A DNA stretch of 64,000 nucleotides from Streptomyces hundungensis (GTDB taxonomy: Bacteria > Actinomycetota > Actinomycetes > Streptomycetales > Streptomycetaceae): positions 5,828,001 through 5,892,000 of the forward strand of contig NZ_CP032698.1 of NCBI RefSeq assembly GCF_003627815.1, given 5' to 3'. The notes below the pieces were generated by a model. It saw only the letters and a list, made by a program, of their open reading frames with translations, did not search any database and was not told where the DNA came from. Made by a program: the position numbers and the translations under genes. Every line of letters starts with the position of its first letter. The first letter of the stretch is position 1. Positions 18,501 through 30,413 of this stretch are shown one piece after another.

Positions 18501-19466
18501 GTGCGCAAGCCGTCCGCACTCCTCCTGGCCGCCGTCCTCGCGTGGCTCACCGCGCTCGGATGGCTCGGCGCGCCCGCGGCGCGCGCCGCCGACAACGGCA
18601 ACTGGTCCGTCTTCCCCGCCTCCACGGGCGCCGCCCAGCGCCCGTACTTCTACCTCTCCGCCGACCCCGGCACCACCCTCGACGACCGGGTGACGGTCGC
18701 CAACAAGACGGCGACGCCGCTGAGCTTCCGGCTGTACGGGGCCGACGCGTACAACACCGAGCGCGACGGGGGGTTCGCCGTGCGCACCGAGAAGGAGCGG
18801 CAGACGGGGGTGGGGGCCTGGGCGAAACCGGACCGGGCCACGCTCACCGTGCCCGCCCACTCCTCGGTCACCGTGCCCTTCACGATCACCGTGCCGCCGG
18901 ACGCCGAGCCCGGCGACCACGTCGGCGCGCTCGTGGCGCTCGACGACCGGGTCGCGCGCGGCTCCGGCGCGGACGGGAAGGTCGCCGTCGGCATCCAGCA
19001 GGCGGTGGGGGCACGGGTCTATCTGCGGGTCGGCGGGCCCACGGTGCCCGCGCTCGCGGTCGAGGACGTCTCGCTCTCCCAGCACCGGCCGCTCGTGCCC
19101 GGCCTGGGGGAGAGCCGTGCGGAGATCACCTACACGCTGCACAACCGGGGCAACGTCACGCTCAACCCGAAGGTCGACCTGAGCGCGACGGGTCTCTTCG
19201 GCCGTACGCTGCTCAGCCGCGGCGTGGCGAAGGTGCCGTCCGAATTGCTGCCGGGGGAGCGGGTCACGCTCACGGAGGTGTGGCGGGGGGCGCCTCAGCT
19301 CGACTGGGGGGACGTGCGGTTGCGTGCGAGCGCGCGGGATGTGGAGGGCTCGGCCGGGGCGTCCTTCTTGGCTCTGCCCTGGCTGGCCGCGGCGATCCTC
19401 CTGGCGGCGGCCCTGTCCTACCCGGCGTACCGGACCCTACGCCACCACAAACCCACCCACCCCTAA
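18501..19466 (+). CDS. DUF916-like (WxL-interacting) secreted protein with C-terminal membrane anchor
   Basis: The 321-aa product starts at GTG 18501 with a signal peptide (to about residue 29, ARAA). It continues with NWSVFPASTGAAQRPYFYLS, the N-terminal pattern of DUF916/WxL-interacting proteins. Two Ig-like beta domains follow (DDRVTVANKTATPLSFRLY and ITYTLHNRGNVTLNP). Near residue 295 a hydrophobic helix (LPWLAAAILLAAALSYPAY) and a basic tail anchor it in the membrane. In Firmicutes such proteins pair with WxL proteins to form a surface complex binding peptidoglycan and host or matrix proteins. Here it is 60 bp downstream of the WxL-like gene, which suggests the same kind of pair. Confidence 0.8.
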   Translation: MRKPSALLLAAVLAWLTALGWLGAPAARAADNGNWSVFPASTGAAQRPYFYLSADPGTTLDDRVTVANKTATPLSFRLYGADAYNTERDGGFAVRTEKERQTGVGAWAKPDRATLTVPAHSSVTVPFTITVPPDAEPGDHVGALVALDDRVARGSGADGKVAVGIQQAVGARVYLRVGGPTVPALAVEDVSLSQHRPLVPGLGESRAEITYTLHNRGNVTLNPKVDLSATGLFGRTLLSRGVAKVPSELLPGERVTLTEVWRGAPQLDWGDVRLRASARDVEGSAGASFLALPWLAAAILLAAALSYPAYRTLRHHKPTHP

Positions 19467-19470
19467 GCGC

Positions 19471-19870
19471 TCGCGCAGTTCCCTGCGCCCCTAACCCCTC
19501 TCGATTCTGCGGACCGTGCCCGCGTCTCGCGCGATTCCCCGCGCCCCCAAAAAACCCGCTTTCGTCCGCGGGCCGCGAGTGGCTGGTCGCGCAGTTCCCC
19601 GCGCCCCTTAAGTGCTCGGCGCTGGGGCACCTTCAGCCCGTCCGGCGTTTGAGGACGAGCGCCCTTTAGGCGCGATACGGGGTCTGGGGCGGAGCCCCAG
19701 GGGCCTTGTCCGCGGGCCGTGCGTGGCTGGTCGCGCAGTTCCCCGCGCCCCTGGCTACTTGGTGCGGGCCAGCGCAGGCAACCTCAGCCCGTCCGGCGAT
19801 TGAGGACGAGCGCCCTTAAGGCGCGAACGGGGGCTGGGGCGGGGCCCCGGGAGGGGTGGGAAGGCGGCCT
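19471..19870 (+). repeat. Dispersed intergenic repeat cluster upstream of era
   Basis: The 19467-19919 gap has no gene. Full or degenerate copies of the GCGCAGTTCC unit lie near 19473, 19530, 19589 and 19733. GGACGAGCGCCC repeats start at about 19637 and 19786, each followed by a GGGGCGG(A/G)GCCCC hairpin. The era ribosome-binding site follows at 19905. Confidence 0.8.
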
Positions 19871-19919
19871 TGGCGGGGGGCTGGGCGGCGTGGGGGTCGG
19901 GATCGGGGAGAATGGCCGC

Positions 19920-20873
19920 ATGAGCGCTCGTACCCCTGCCGCTGACACCGCCGCCGCCCCCACCCACCGGGCCGGCTTCGCCTGCTTCGTCGGCCGCCCC
20001 AACGCGGGCAAGTCCACCCTCACGAACGCTCTGGTCGGGCAGAAGGTGGCCATCACCTCCAACCGCCCGCAGACCACCCGGCACACCGTGCGCGGCATCG
20101 TGCACCGCCCGGACGCCCAGCTCATCCTGGTCGACACCCCGGGCCTGCACAAGCCGCGCACCCTGCTCGGCGAGCGCCTCAACGATGTGGTGCGCACCAC
20201 ATGGGCCGAGGTCGACGTGATCGGCTTCTGCCTGCCCGCCGACCAGAAGCTCGGACCCGGTGACAAGTTCATCGTGAAGGAACTCGCCGGGATCAAGAAG
20301 ACCCCCAAGATCGCGATCATCACCAAGACGGACCTGGTCGACTCCAAGACGCTGGCCGAACAGCTCATCGCCGTGGACCAGCTCTCCAAGGAGCTCGGCT
20401 TCGAGTGGGCCCAGATCGTGCCGGTCTCGGCCGTCGGCGACCAGCAGGTCCAGCTCGTCGCGGATCTGATCATCCCGCTGCTGCCGGAGAGCCCGCCGCT
20501 GTACCCGGAGGGCGACCTCACCGACGAGCCCGAGCAGGTCATGGTGGCCGAGCTGATCCGCGAGGCGGCCCTGGAGGGCGTACGCGACGAGCTGCCGCAC
20601 TCCATCGCCGTCGTCGTGGAGGAGATGATCCCGCGCGAGGACCGGCCCGCCGACAAGCCGCTCCTGGACATCCACGCCAACGTCTACATCGAGCGTCCCA
20701 GCCAGAAGGGCATCATCATCGGCCCCAAGGGCAAGCGCCTGAAGGAAGTCGGCATGAAGTCCCGCAAGCACATCGAGGCGCTGCTCGGCACGCCGGTCTT
20801 CCTCGATCTGCACGTCAAGGTCGCCAAGGACTGGCAGCGCGACCCGAAGCAGCTGCGCAAGCTCGGTTTCTGA
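19920..20873 (+). CDS. era: GTPase Era, ribosome assembly factor
   Basis: This 317-aa protein has a TrmE-Era GTPase domain: G1 GRPNAGKST, switch TSNRPQTTRH, G3 DTPG, G4 TKTD. A C-terminal KH domain (GPKGKRLKEVGMKSRKHIE) binds the 3' end of 16S rRNA during 30S assembly. It acts in the cytosol and at the membrane. The ATG at 19920 has GGGGAG about 9 nt upstream. In many bacteria era is next to ybeY, phoH and cdd. Here those genes lie 4-11 kb upstream, with an exporter pair and a surface cluster inserted between, but the broader synteny remains. Confidence 0.96.
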   Translation: MSARTPAADTAAAPTHRAGFACFVGRPNAGKSTLTNALVGQKVAITSNRPQTTRHTVRGIVHRPDAQLILVDTPGLHKPRTLLGERLNDVVRTTWAEVDVIGFCLPADQKLGPGDKFIVKELAGIKKTPKIAIITKTDLVDSKTLAEQLIAVDQLSKELGFEWAQIVPVSAVGDQQVQLVADLIIPLLPESPPLYPEGDLTDEPEQVMVAELIREAALEGVRDELPHSIAVVVEEMIPREDRPADKPLLDIHANVYIERPSQKGIIIGPKGKRLKEVGMKSRKHIEALLGTPVFLDLHVKVAKDWQRDPKQLRKLGF

Positions 20874-20891
20874 GCGAACAGGACGCCCCGA

Positions 20892-20925
20892 TCCGCCCCC
20901 GCCGGTCCCTCCCGGCGGGGGCGGA
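20892..20925. terminator. Perfect 14-bp hairpin between era and the GNAT gene
   Basis: TCCGCCCCCGCCGG (20892-20905) and CCGGCGGGGGCGGA (20912-20925) pair perfectly around a 6-nt loop. The flanking genes converge, so this probably serves both as terminator. Confidence 0.7.
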
Positions 20926-20976
20926 CGTACAGAAGGACCGGGACGGGCCGCCCGGCGCGGCAGGGGCCAACTGCCC

Positions 20977-21807
20977 TCAGCCGTCCGCCGGTTCGGCGAT
21001 GAGCGCGGTGCCCGCCGGGCGGAAGCCGAGGGTCGCGTACATCCGGGCCACGTCGGCGTCGCCCGCCGACAGGAACACCGTCGCCACCCCGGCCGCCCTC
21101 GCGTGCGCGACCAGCGCCGCGGTGACCGCGCGCCCGAGGCCCCTGCGGCGCGCGGCGGGCAGCGTGCCCACGCCCACGATCTCGGTGACCGCGCCCACCG
21201 GATTGTGCATCCCGGAGCACAGCACCAGCCCGTCCTCGACGGCGGCCGCCAGCGCGGAACGCCCCGCGCGGATGCGCTCGGCGACCTGCTGCGCCCGGCC
21301 GTCACCGGCGCGAGCGGTGATCTCCGCGGCCAGCTCGGCCGCGCCCGCCGGCCCAACTCCCGTACCGGGCGCGGCGAACGCGAGGTGCGGCACGACCAGC
21401 GCCGCGTGCAGCAGCGGGTCGGCCGCGCCCAGGACCCGTACCAGAGGATGGGGCTCTGCGGCCGGTGCCCCGGGGTCGAGCACCATCAGCGGGTGCTCGT
21501 GGACCACCAGGCCCGACTCCTCGACCGCCGCCCGCAGTCCCGGGCTCACCTCGGCCACCCACTCGAACGCCTCGGGCGCCCCGACCTCGCGCTGGCGGGC
21601 CCGCACCGCGTCCACGTCGGCCGCCGTGACGGGCCCGTCGTGGCCGCGTGTGGGCCGCGCGTAGAAGGGCCACCCGGCGCCCTCCCGGACGAACAGGGTC
21701 AGCGGCCCGAAGTCCTCGGCGCGCGCCGAACTCCTGGGCGCGGCATCGTAGTAGCTCTCAAGATCGTCCAGGAGGGTGGCACGGGGAGGGATGCTCATGG
21801 TGCGCAT
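20977..21807 (-). CDS. GNAT family N-acetyltransferase
   Basis: The product is 276 aa. The C-terminal half (about 170-265) carries the acetyl-CoA site: VGVGTLPAARRRGLGRAVTAA fits motif A (Q/RxxGxG/A), followed by VATVFLSAGDADVARMYATLGF, the motif B strand and helix. The N-terminal half (GPLTLFVREGAGWPFYARP) looks like a second, degenerate GNAT-like domain, as in two-domain actinobacterial acetyltransferases. The substrate is unknown. Start 21807 or 21798 (MSIPPR) cannot be decided because no clear ribosome-binding site is seen. It is 46 bp downstream of the emfourin-type gene and may share its transcript. Confidence 0.82.
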   Translation of the reverse strand: MRTMSIPPRATLLDDLESYYDAAPRSSARAEDFGPLTLFVREGAGWPFYARPTRGHDGPVTAADVDAVRARQREVGAPEAFEWVAEVSPGLRAAVEESGLVVHEHPLMVLDPGAPAAEPHPLVRVLGAADPLLHAALVVPHLAFAAPGTGVGPAGAAELAAEITARAGDGRAQQVAERIRAGRSALAAAVEDGLVLCSGMHNPVGAVTEIVGVGTLPAARRRGLGRAVTAALVAHARAAGVATVFLSAGDADVARMYATLGFRPAGTALIAEPADG

Positions 21808-21853
21808 CCAAGCAGGGCCGAGATCCCCCCCGCATCCGCCTTTTCGGCGCCGG

Positions 21854-22120
21854 CTACGCGCCTTCCTTCAACACCCTTGAGATCAGCTCGCGTTGGGCCT
21901 GGGTGAGGTCGGGGTCGGCGCAGTGGACGGTGTGACCGGCCACGGTGATCACATAGTGGAAGCCGTCCGGTACGCCGGCTCTCGGCGCGGTGTGGCCCTC
22001 GGCCAGCGCCGCCTTCGCGAGCGCGCGCCACTCGGCGGCATCGGGCCGGCCCGAGGTGTCGATCTCGGCCCGGCGCTCGATGCCGGCGAACCCTCCTGAA
22101 CGGGAAACCTGGATACGCAT
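21854..22120 (-). CDS. Emfourin-type protease inhibitor, 88 aa
   Basis: The protein begins MRIQVSRSGGFAGIERRAEID. This is the start pattern of emfourins, small inhibitors encoded next to protealysin-like M4 metalloproteases. It continues with HYVITVAGHTVHCADPDLTQ, in which HYVI and the Asp-rich turn are family-like. It lies 57 bp downstream of the M4 protease gene on the same strand, the known genetic arrangement. Without a signal peptide it would act in the cytosol, protecting the producer or tuning the protease. I am confident of the pairing but have not run a search. Confidence 0.85.
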   Translation of the reverse strand: MRIQVSRSGGFAGIERRAEIDTSGRPDAAEWRALAKAALAEGHTAPRAGVPDGFHYVITVAGHTVHCADPDLTQAQRELISRVLKEGA

Positions 22121-22177
22121 GGCTTCTGTCTAGCAGCCCTCGCGCGGTACGTCAGCGGGTACGCCGCAGAGACCGGC

Positions 22178-23242
22178 TCAGGAGGCCGGAACCCCCACCT
22201 GCGCCCACGCCTTCAAAACCGCCCGAGTCTCGGCGCCGTCGCCGTAGCGCGCCCGGGCCGCGGCCACCGTCAGCTCGGCGAAGTCCTTGAACATCGCCTG
22301 GGAGCCGAGGTGCCCGCCGGTGAGCACGTCGTACCAGATCTGTCCGGCCCGCTCCCAGGCCTTGCCGCCCAGCGCGTCGGCGACCAGGTAGAACGCGTGG
22401 TTGGGGATGCCCGAGTTGATGTGCACACCGCCGTTGTCGCGGCCCGTGGTGACGTAGTGGTCCATCGTGGCGGGCTGCGGGTCCCGGCCGAGCACGACGT
22501 CGTCGTAGGCGGTGCCCGGGGCCTTCATCGACCGCAGCGCCTGCCCGTGCACGCCCGGCGCGAGCAGGCCCTCGCCGATCAGCCAGTCCGCCTGGTGGGC
22601 GTCCTGGTCCAGGGAGTACTGCTTGACCAGGGAGCCGAACACGTCCGACATCGACTCGTTCAGGGCGCCCGGCTGACCGAAGTAGGTCAGGTTCGCGGAG
22701 TGCTGGGTGACGCCGTGGGTGAGCTCGTGGCCGATGACGTCCACCGGCAGCGTGAAGTCCAGGAACATCTGGCCGTCGCCGTCGCCGAACACCATCTGGG
22801 TGCCGTTCCAGAACGCGTTGTTGTAGCTGTGGTCGAAGTGGACCGTCGCGTCCAGCGGCATCCCTCGGCCGTCGATGGAGTGGCGCAGATACGCCTTGAG
22901 GTACAGCTCGAAGGTGGCGCCGAGGCCCGCGTACGCGCGGTTGACGGTCGCGTCGCCGACCGGCGCCTCGCCCTCGCCGCGCACCCTGCGGCCGGGCAGC
23001 GTGGTGGTGTGCTGGGCGTCGTACACGGTGCGCCGGGGCTCGTCGGCGGTGGCGTCGGCGGGCTCGGCGGGCGGCTCGGCGCCCAGGACGGTGGTGAGAC
23101 GGCGTTCGGTGCGCTGGGCGGCGTCCACGACGAGAGTGCGGCGGGCGATCCTGACGAGCGCGGGGTCCTCGGCCTCGATGAGGCGGTCGAAGACGTGGGG
23201 CGGGACGATGGTGCAGAAGACCGGGTGGGTGGTGGCGTCCAT
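22178..23242 (-). CDS. Protealysin-like M4 (thermolysin family) metalloprotease
   Basis: The 354-aa product has a short N-terminal propeptide (CTIVPPHVFDRL..., matching the PPL-type motif of protealysin-like precursors) and no signal peptide. The catalytic domain carries the zinc motif HELTHG, the third ligand in NESMSD, and the transition-state His in GGVHINSGIPNHAFY. It is a zinc endopeptidase, probably autoprocessed. The ATG at 23242 (MDATTHPVF) fits the usual N-terminus better than a GTG at 23278. Neither has a good ribosome-binding site. The following gene encodes the cognate emfourin-type inhibitor. Relatives are cytosolic or exported by an unknown path. Confidence 0.92.
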   Translation of the reverse strand: MDATTHPVFCTIVPPHVFDRLIEAEDPALVRIARRTLVVDAAQRTERRLTTVLGAEPPAEPADATADEPRRTVYDAQHTTTLPGRRVRGEGEAPVGDATVNRAYAGLGATFELYLKAYLRHSIDGRGMPLDATVHFDHSYNNAFWNGTQMVFGDGDGQMFLDFTLPVDVIGHELTHGVTQHSANLTYFGQPGALNESMSDVFGSLVKQYSLDQDAHQADWLIGEGLLAPGVHGQALRSMKAPGTAYDDVVLGRDPQPATMDHYVTTGRDNGGVHINSGIPNHAFYLVADALGGKAWERAGQIWYDVLTGGHLGSQAMFKDFAELTVAAARARYGDGAETRAVLKAWAQVGVPAS

Positions 23243-23437
23243 GCCCGGCAATGTGGCACCGGGTAACCGGCCTGTCACCAGTCGCCACCATGATTGTGAA
23301 GCGTGCTTTTTCTACGTCCGGTTCCGGCCATTGTGCGGGCGCCGAGCCCAGGCGAGGGATACATCACTTTTGCCCGAATCGAGGCCTGCGTCCCGCATAC
23401 TGATACGGGTCCGGCGCTCGCGCCGTCCCTCGGCTAG

Positions 23438-25339
<1,902 letters not shown>

Positions 25340-25930
25340 CCTCCCCCAACGCCGGGCCCCCTACGGGGGTTCGGCCCCCGAAACCCCGTTTTCGTCTGCG
25401 GGCCGCAGGTGGCTGGTCGCGCAGTTCCCCGCGCCCCTAAACCCTCTCGACCCTGCGGACCGTGCCCGCTTCTCGCGCAGTTCCTCGCGCCCCTGGAAAC
25501 CCGTTTTCGCCCGCGGACCGTGCGTGGCTGGTCGCGCAGTTCCCCGCGCCCCTAAACCCTCTCGATCCTGCGGACCGTGCCCGCTTCTCGCGCAGTTCCT
25601 CGCGCCCCTGGAAACCCGTTTTCGACTGCGGACCGTGCGTGGCTGGTCGCGCAGTTCCCCGCGCCCCTTAAATGCTCGGCGCTGGCCAGCACCTTCAGCC
25701 TGTCCGGCGATTGAGGACGAGCGCCCTTAAGGCGCGAACGGGGTCTGGGGCGGAGCCCCAGGAAGGGCCGGGCCATCCAACCCTGCGCCTACGGGCGGGT
25801 GGGTGGGGAAGGTGCCCGGGGTCTGGGGCGGAGCCCCAGGGGCCGGAACCAACCAACCCCCGTCACGGGCGGGCGGGTGGGCAAAGGGGCCGGGGTCTAA
25901 GGCGGAGCCCCAGGGGCGGCGGGAATTCGC
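25340..25930 (+). repeat. Dispersed intergenic repeat cluster with 115-bp higher-order period
   Basis: No gene is seen in 25340-26033. Copies of the GCAGTTCC core lie at 25421, 25477, 25536, 25592 and 25651 (spacings 56, 59, 56 and 59). Two alternating versions (CCCC and CTCG) give a 115-bp unit repeated twice. A GGACGAGCGCCC repeat (about 25696-25740) and three GGGGCGGAGCCCC hairpins (about 25745-25915) follow. The segment 25930-26033 is the upstream region of the next gene. Confidence 0.85.
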
Positions 25931-26033
25931 CATCCGGGGAGGGTCCCTCTCCCGGGGTGCTGACGCCACATCATAGATGTGGCTAACATCACGGCAACGC
26001 GGCAACGTTGCCGGAGCGTTACGGAGGTGCGCG

Positions 26034-26768
26034 GTGCGGCCAGCACGGGGACAGAACGGTACGAACCTGAGCACCGGGCCGAAGCCCGGCACCCGCCCCC
26101 GCCTGTGGTCCACCCGCACCCAGTGGCACACCGTGGGAGACGGCGAGTTCTTCTGCCCCGACTGCGGAGGCGACCGGAACTACCAGCGCCGCACCGGCCG
26201 CAAGCGCCTGACGATCCTGGGCATCCCGCTCCTCACCCGCGGCGCCGCGGGCCCCGTCGTCGAATGCGCCGCCTGCCAGGGCCACTTCGGCACGGAAGCC
26301 CTGGACCACCCCACCACGACCCGCTTCTCCGCGATGCTGCGCGACGCCGTGCACACCGTCGCCCTCGCCGTCCTCGCCGCGGGCGGCACCTCGTCCCGTA
26401 CGGTCACCGGCACCGCCCTCGCCACCGTGCGGGCCGCCGGGTTCGACGACTGCACCGAGGAGCAGCTCGTCGCGCTCATCGAGGGCCTGGCCGCCGACAC
26501 CGGCCGCTTCCTCACCGACCCGGTCGACGAGACGGACCCCTGCGGCGCGGCCCTCGCGATCGAACTCCACGAGGCCCTCGAACCGCTCGCCCCGCACCTC
26601 GCCCCCGCGGGCCGCGAGTCGATCCTGCTCCAGGGCGCCCGCATCGCGCTCGCGGACGGCCCGTACAGCCCGGCCGAACGCGAGGTGCTCAGCACGGTCG
26701 GCGGCGCCCTCTCACTCTGCGCGGACGACACCGCCCGCCTGCTCGCCGCGGCCCGTACGCCGTCCTGA
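26034..26768 (+). CDS. TerB-like protein with N-terminal zinc ribbon
   Basis: This 244-aa protein starts at GTG 26034 (ACGGAGG at 26021-26027). A zinc ribbon is formed by CPDC (FFCPDCGGDRNYQRR) and CAAC (VVECAACQGHFG), about residues 45-92. The rest is helical and ends in a TerB-like segment (LALADGPYSPAEREVLSTVGGALSL). TerB domains occur in tellurite-resistance and phage-defence-related modules, where they are proposed to bind metal near the membrane. No other ter genes are nearby, so this is a stand-alone member. Its function is not known. Confidence 0.78.
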   Translation: MRPARGQNGTNLSTGPKPGTRPRLWSTRTQWHTVGDGEFFCPDCGGDRNYQRRTGRKRLTILGIPLLTRGAAGPVVECAACQGHFGTEALDHPTTTRFSAMLRDAVHTVALAVLAAGGTSSRTVTGTALATVRAAGFDDCTEEQLVALIEGLAADTGRFLTDPVDETDPCGAALAIELHEALEPLAPHLAPAGRESILLQGARIALADGPYSPAEREVLSTVGGALSLCADDTARLLAAARTPS

Positions 26769-26986
26769 ACTTCCCCCGCGATCAACGACGTTCCGGCCGA
26801 ACACGCCGTACGCCGTCGCCCGCCCGCGTACTCCCCCGGGAGTAACGGCGGGCGTTCGGACGCCCGGGGAAGTACCGCGATCTCGGTCGCTGGCGGGACG
26901 AACACGGCCCGGGTGGACGGGACGCTGGGAGCAGCCGGGCAGGCCGCTGGGGCCCTTCCGAGATGTCCGGCCGGAGGGGGCCCGGG

Positions 26987-29191
26987 ATGGGGTCGAACAC
27001 GGCGGGGACGTCGGACATAGCGGGGGCGAAGGACACAGCGGCGGCAGAGGCGACGGCGAAGTCGTCAACAGGGCCGCGGCGGTGGGTGGTTGCCTGGGGT
27101 GTGCTCGCGCTGTGGGTGATCGTGCTCGCCGTCGCCGGGGCGTTCGCGGGGCGGCTCGGGGACGTACAGCGCGACCAGACGGCCGACTACCTGCCGGCCG
27201 GTGCGGATTCCACTCAGGTCGCCGCGCTCCAGGAGAAGCTGCCCGGCGGCGAGATCACCGCTCTGGTGCTCGTCTACCACCGCGACGGCGGTCTGACCGC
27301 CGCCGACCGGGCCACCGCGGCCCGCCAGCTCTCCGCGATCACCGTCGCGCCGGGCGTCCAGGCCGCGAAGTCGCCCGCCGAGCTGGGCGACGCCAAGGAC
27401 CCCAAGGAGTTCGCGGCCGTCCAGCACGGGCCCGCCGTGACGTCCAAGGACGGCGCCACCCTCGCGTACACGCTCACCACGGCCGCACCCGCCAAGAACG
27501 ACGACGCCCGCAAGGCCTTCGTCGACGACGTGCGCCAACGGGCCACCGACACCGACGGGATGAGCGTGCGGGTCGGCGGCGACGGCGCCCTCGACGTCGA
27601 CGCGCGCGGGGTCTTCGGCTCCCTCGACACCACGCTGATGCTGGCCACCGGCCTGGTGGTCGCCCTGCTCCTCATCCTCACCTACCGCAGCCCCGTGCTG
27701 TGGCTCGTCCCGCTGCTCGCGGTCGGCGCGGGCGCGGTGTGCGCGCGGGCCGCCGTGTACGGCCTCGCCACCGTCTTCGACACCACCGTGACCAGCCAGA
27801 GCGCCGGAATCATGACCGTCCTCGTGTTCGGCGCCGGCACCGACTACGCGCTGCTCCTGGTCGCCCGCTACCGCGACGAACTGCGCCGCACCCCGCTTCC
27901 GTACGACGCGATGCGCGCCGCCCTGCGCGGCTGCGGGCCGGCGCTGTTCGCCTCGTCCGGCACGGTCGTGGCCGGCCTGCTCTGTCTGCTCGCCGCCGAC
28001 CTCAACAACATCAGGGGACTCGGCCCGGTCGGCGCGGTCGGCGTGGTCTGCGCGCTCGCCGCGATGCTGACGCTGCTGCCCGCGCTCCTCGTGCTGCTCG
28101 GCCGGCGCGTGTTCTGGCCGCTGATCCCGGAGTACGGCAGCGAACCCGCGGCGCGCCGCCGCAACCTGTTCGCCGCGATGGGCAGCTCCACCGCCAAACG
28201 CCCAACCACCGTACTGCTCACGGGAGTTGTCCTGCTCGGCGCCCTCGCGCTCGGCGCGTTCAACCTGCCCGGCGCGCTCAAACAAGAGGACAGCTTCACC
28301 AGTAAACCCGAGTCGACCCTCGCCATGGGCACCCTCTCCACCGCCTTCCCCGACCGCGGCAGCCGGCCCCTCCAGGTCATGACGCCGACCGGCCGAGCCG
28401 ACCGTACGCTCGCGGACGCCCGCTTGGTCGACGGCGTCGCCGGTGCCGAACGCGGACGCAGCGGCGGCGGCTGGACCGAGATCGCCGTCACCGCCACGGC
28501 CGCCCCCGAATCGGCCGCCGAGAGCGCCACCATCGGACGGCTGCGACAGCGGCTGACCGGCGCACACGTCGGCGGCGCCAGCGCCCAGGCCCTCGACCTG
28601 GCCGACACCAACGCACACGACCGGCTGACCGTCATCCCCCTCGTCCTGATCTCCGTCCTGCTCGTCCTCGCCCTGCTGCTGCGCAGCCTGATCGCCCCCC
28701 TGCTGCTCGTCGCCGCCGTCGCTGCCGTCTGGGGAGCCGCCCTCGGCATCGGCGGCCTCGTCTTCGGACCGGTCCTCGGCTTCCACGGCCTCGACCCGGG
28801 CCTGCCCCTGCTGACCTTCGTCTTCCTGGTCGCCCTCGGCGTGGACTACGGCATCTTCCTGATGCACCGCACCCGCGAGGAGGCCCTGCGCGGAGCCGGC
28901 CCGCAGGAGGCCGCACTGACCGCGCTGCGCACCACCGGCGGGGTCATCGCCTCGGCCGGCACGGTGCTCGCGGCGACGTTCGCGGTGCTCGCCTCGCTGC
29001 CGCTGGTGATGTTCGTCGAACTCGGCACCGTCATCGCCGTCGGCGTCCTCCTGGACACCTTCCTCGTCCGCACCTACCTGGTGACCGGCGCCAACCTGCT
29101 GCTCGGCCGCGCCGTGTGGTGGCCCGGACGCCTCTCCCGCGCCCCGCGAACGGCCGAGGCACCCCCCGCCCTGGTCAGCGCCGCACCGTGA
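26987..29191 (+). CDS. MMPL/RND-family membrane transporter
   Basis: The 734-aa product has the two-fold MMPL layout. One membrane segment is followed by an extracellular domain (about 60-200) and five segments with the TDYALLLVARYRDELRR motif. The second half has the same plan, ending with VDYGIFLMHRTREE and five segments. Such proteins export lipids or hydrophobic compounds using the proton gradient. The ATG at 26987 has GGAGG at 26973-26977. Its histidine kinase follows after 16 bp and a response regulator overlaps that, so the transporter probably answers to its own two-component system. The gap 26769-26986 holds no gene. Confidence 0.9.
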   Translation: MGSNTAGTSDIAGAKDTAAAEATAKSSTGPRRWVVAWGVLALWVIVLAVAGAFAGRLGDVQRDQTADYLPAGADSTQVAALQEKLPGGEITALVLVYHRDGGLTAADRATAARQLSAITVAPGVQAAKSPAELGDAKDPKEFAAVQHGPAVTSKDGATLAYTLTTAAPAKNDDARKAFVDDVRQRATDTDGMSVRVGGDGALDVDARGVFGSLDTTLMLATGLVVALLLILTYRSPVLWLVPLLAVGAGAVCARAAVYGLATVFDTTVTSQSAGIMTVLVFGAGTDYALLLVARYRDELRRTPLPYDAMRAALRGCGPALFASSGTVVAGLLCLLAADLNNIRGLGPVGAVGVVCALAAMLTLLPALLVLLGRRVFWPLIPEYGSEPAARRRNLFAAMGSSTAKRPTTVLLTGVVLLGALALGAFNLPGALKQEDSFTSKPESTLAMGTLSTAFPDRGSRPLQVMTPTGRADRTLADARLVDGVAGAERGRSGGGWTEIAVTATAAPESAAESATIGRLRQRLTGAHVGGASAQALDLADTNAHDRLTVIPLVLISVLLVLALLLRSLIAPLLLVAAVAAVWGAALGIGGLVFGPVLGFHGLDPGLPLLTFVFLVALGVDYGIFLMHRTREEALRGAGPQEAALTALRTTGGVIASAGTVLAATFAVLASLPLVMFVELGTVIAVGVLLDTFLVRTYLVTGANLLLGRAVWWPGRLSRAPRTAEAPPALVSAAP

Positions 29192-29207
29192 GGGCGAGGA
29201 TGGCCCG

Positions 29208-30409
<1,202 letters not shown>

Positions 30410-30413
<4 letters not shown>

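Noticed and set aside
26034..26768. Tellurite resistance (ter) operon
   Set aside because: Only a single TerB-like gene is present. No terC/D/Z neighbours are seen, so an operon or resistance role is not supported.
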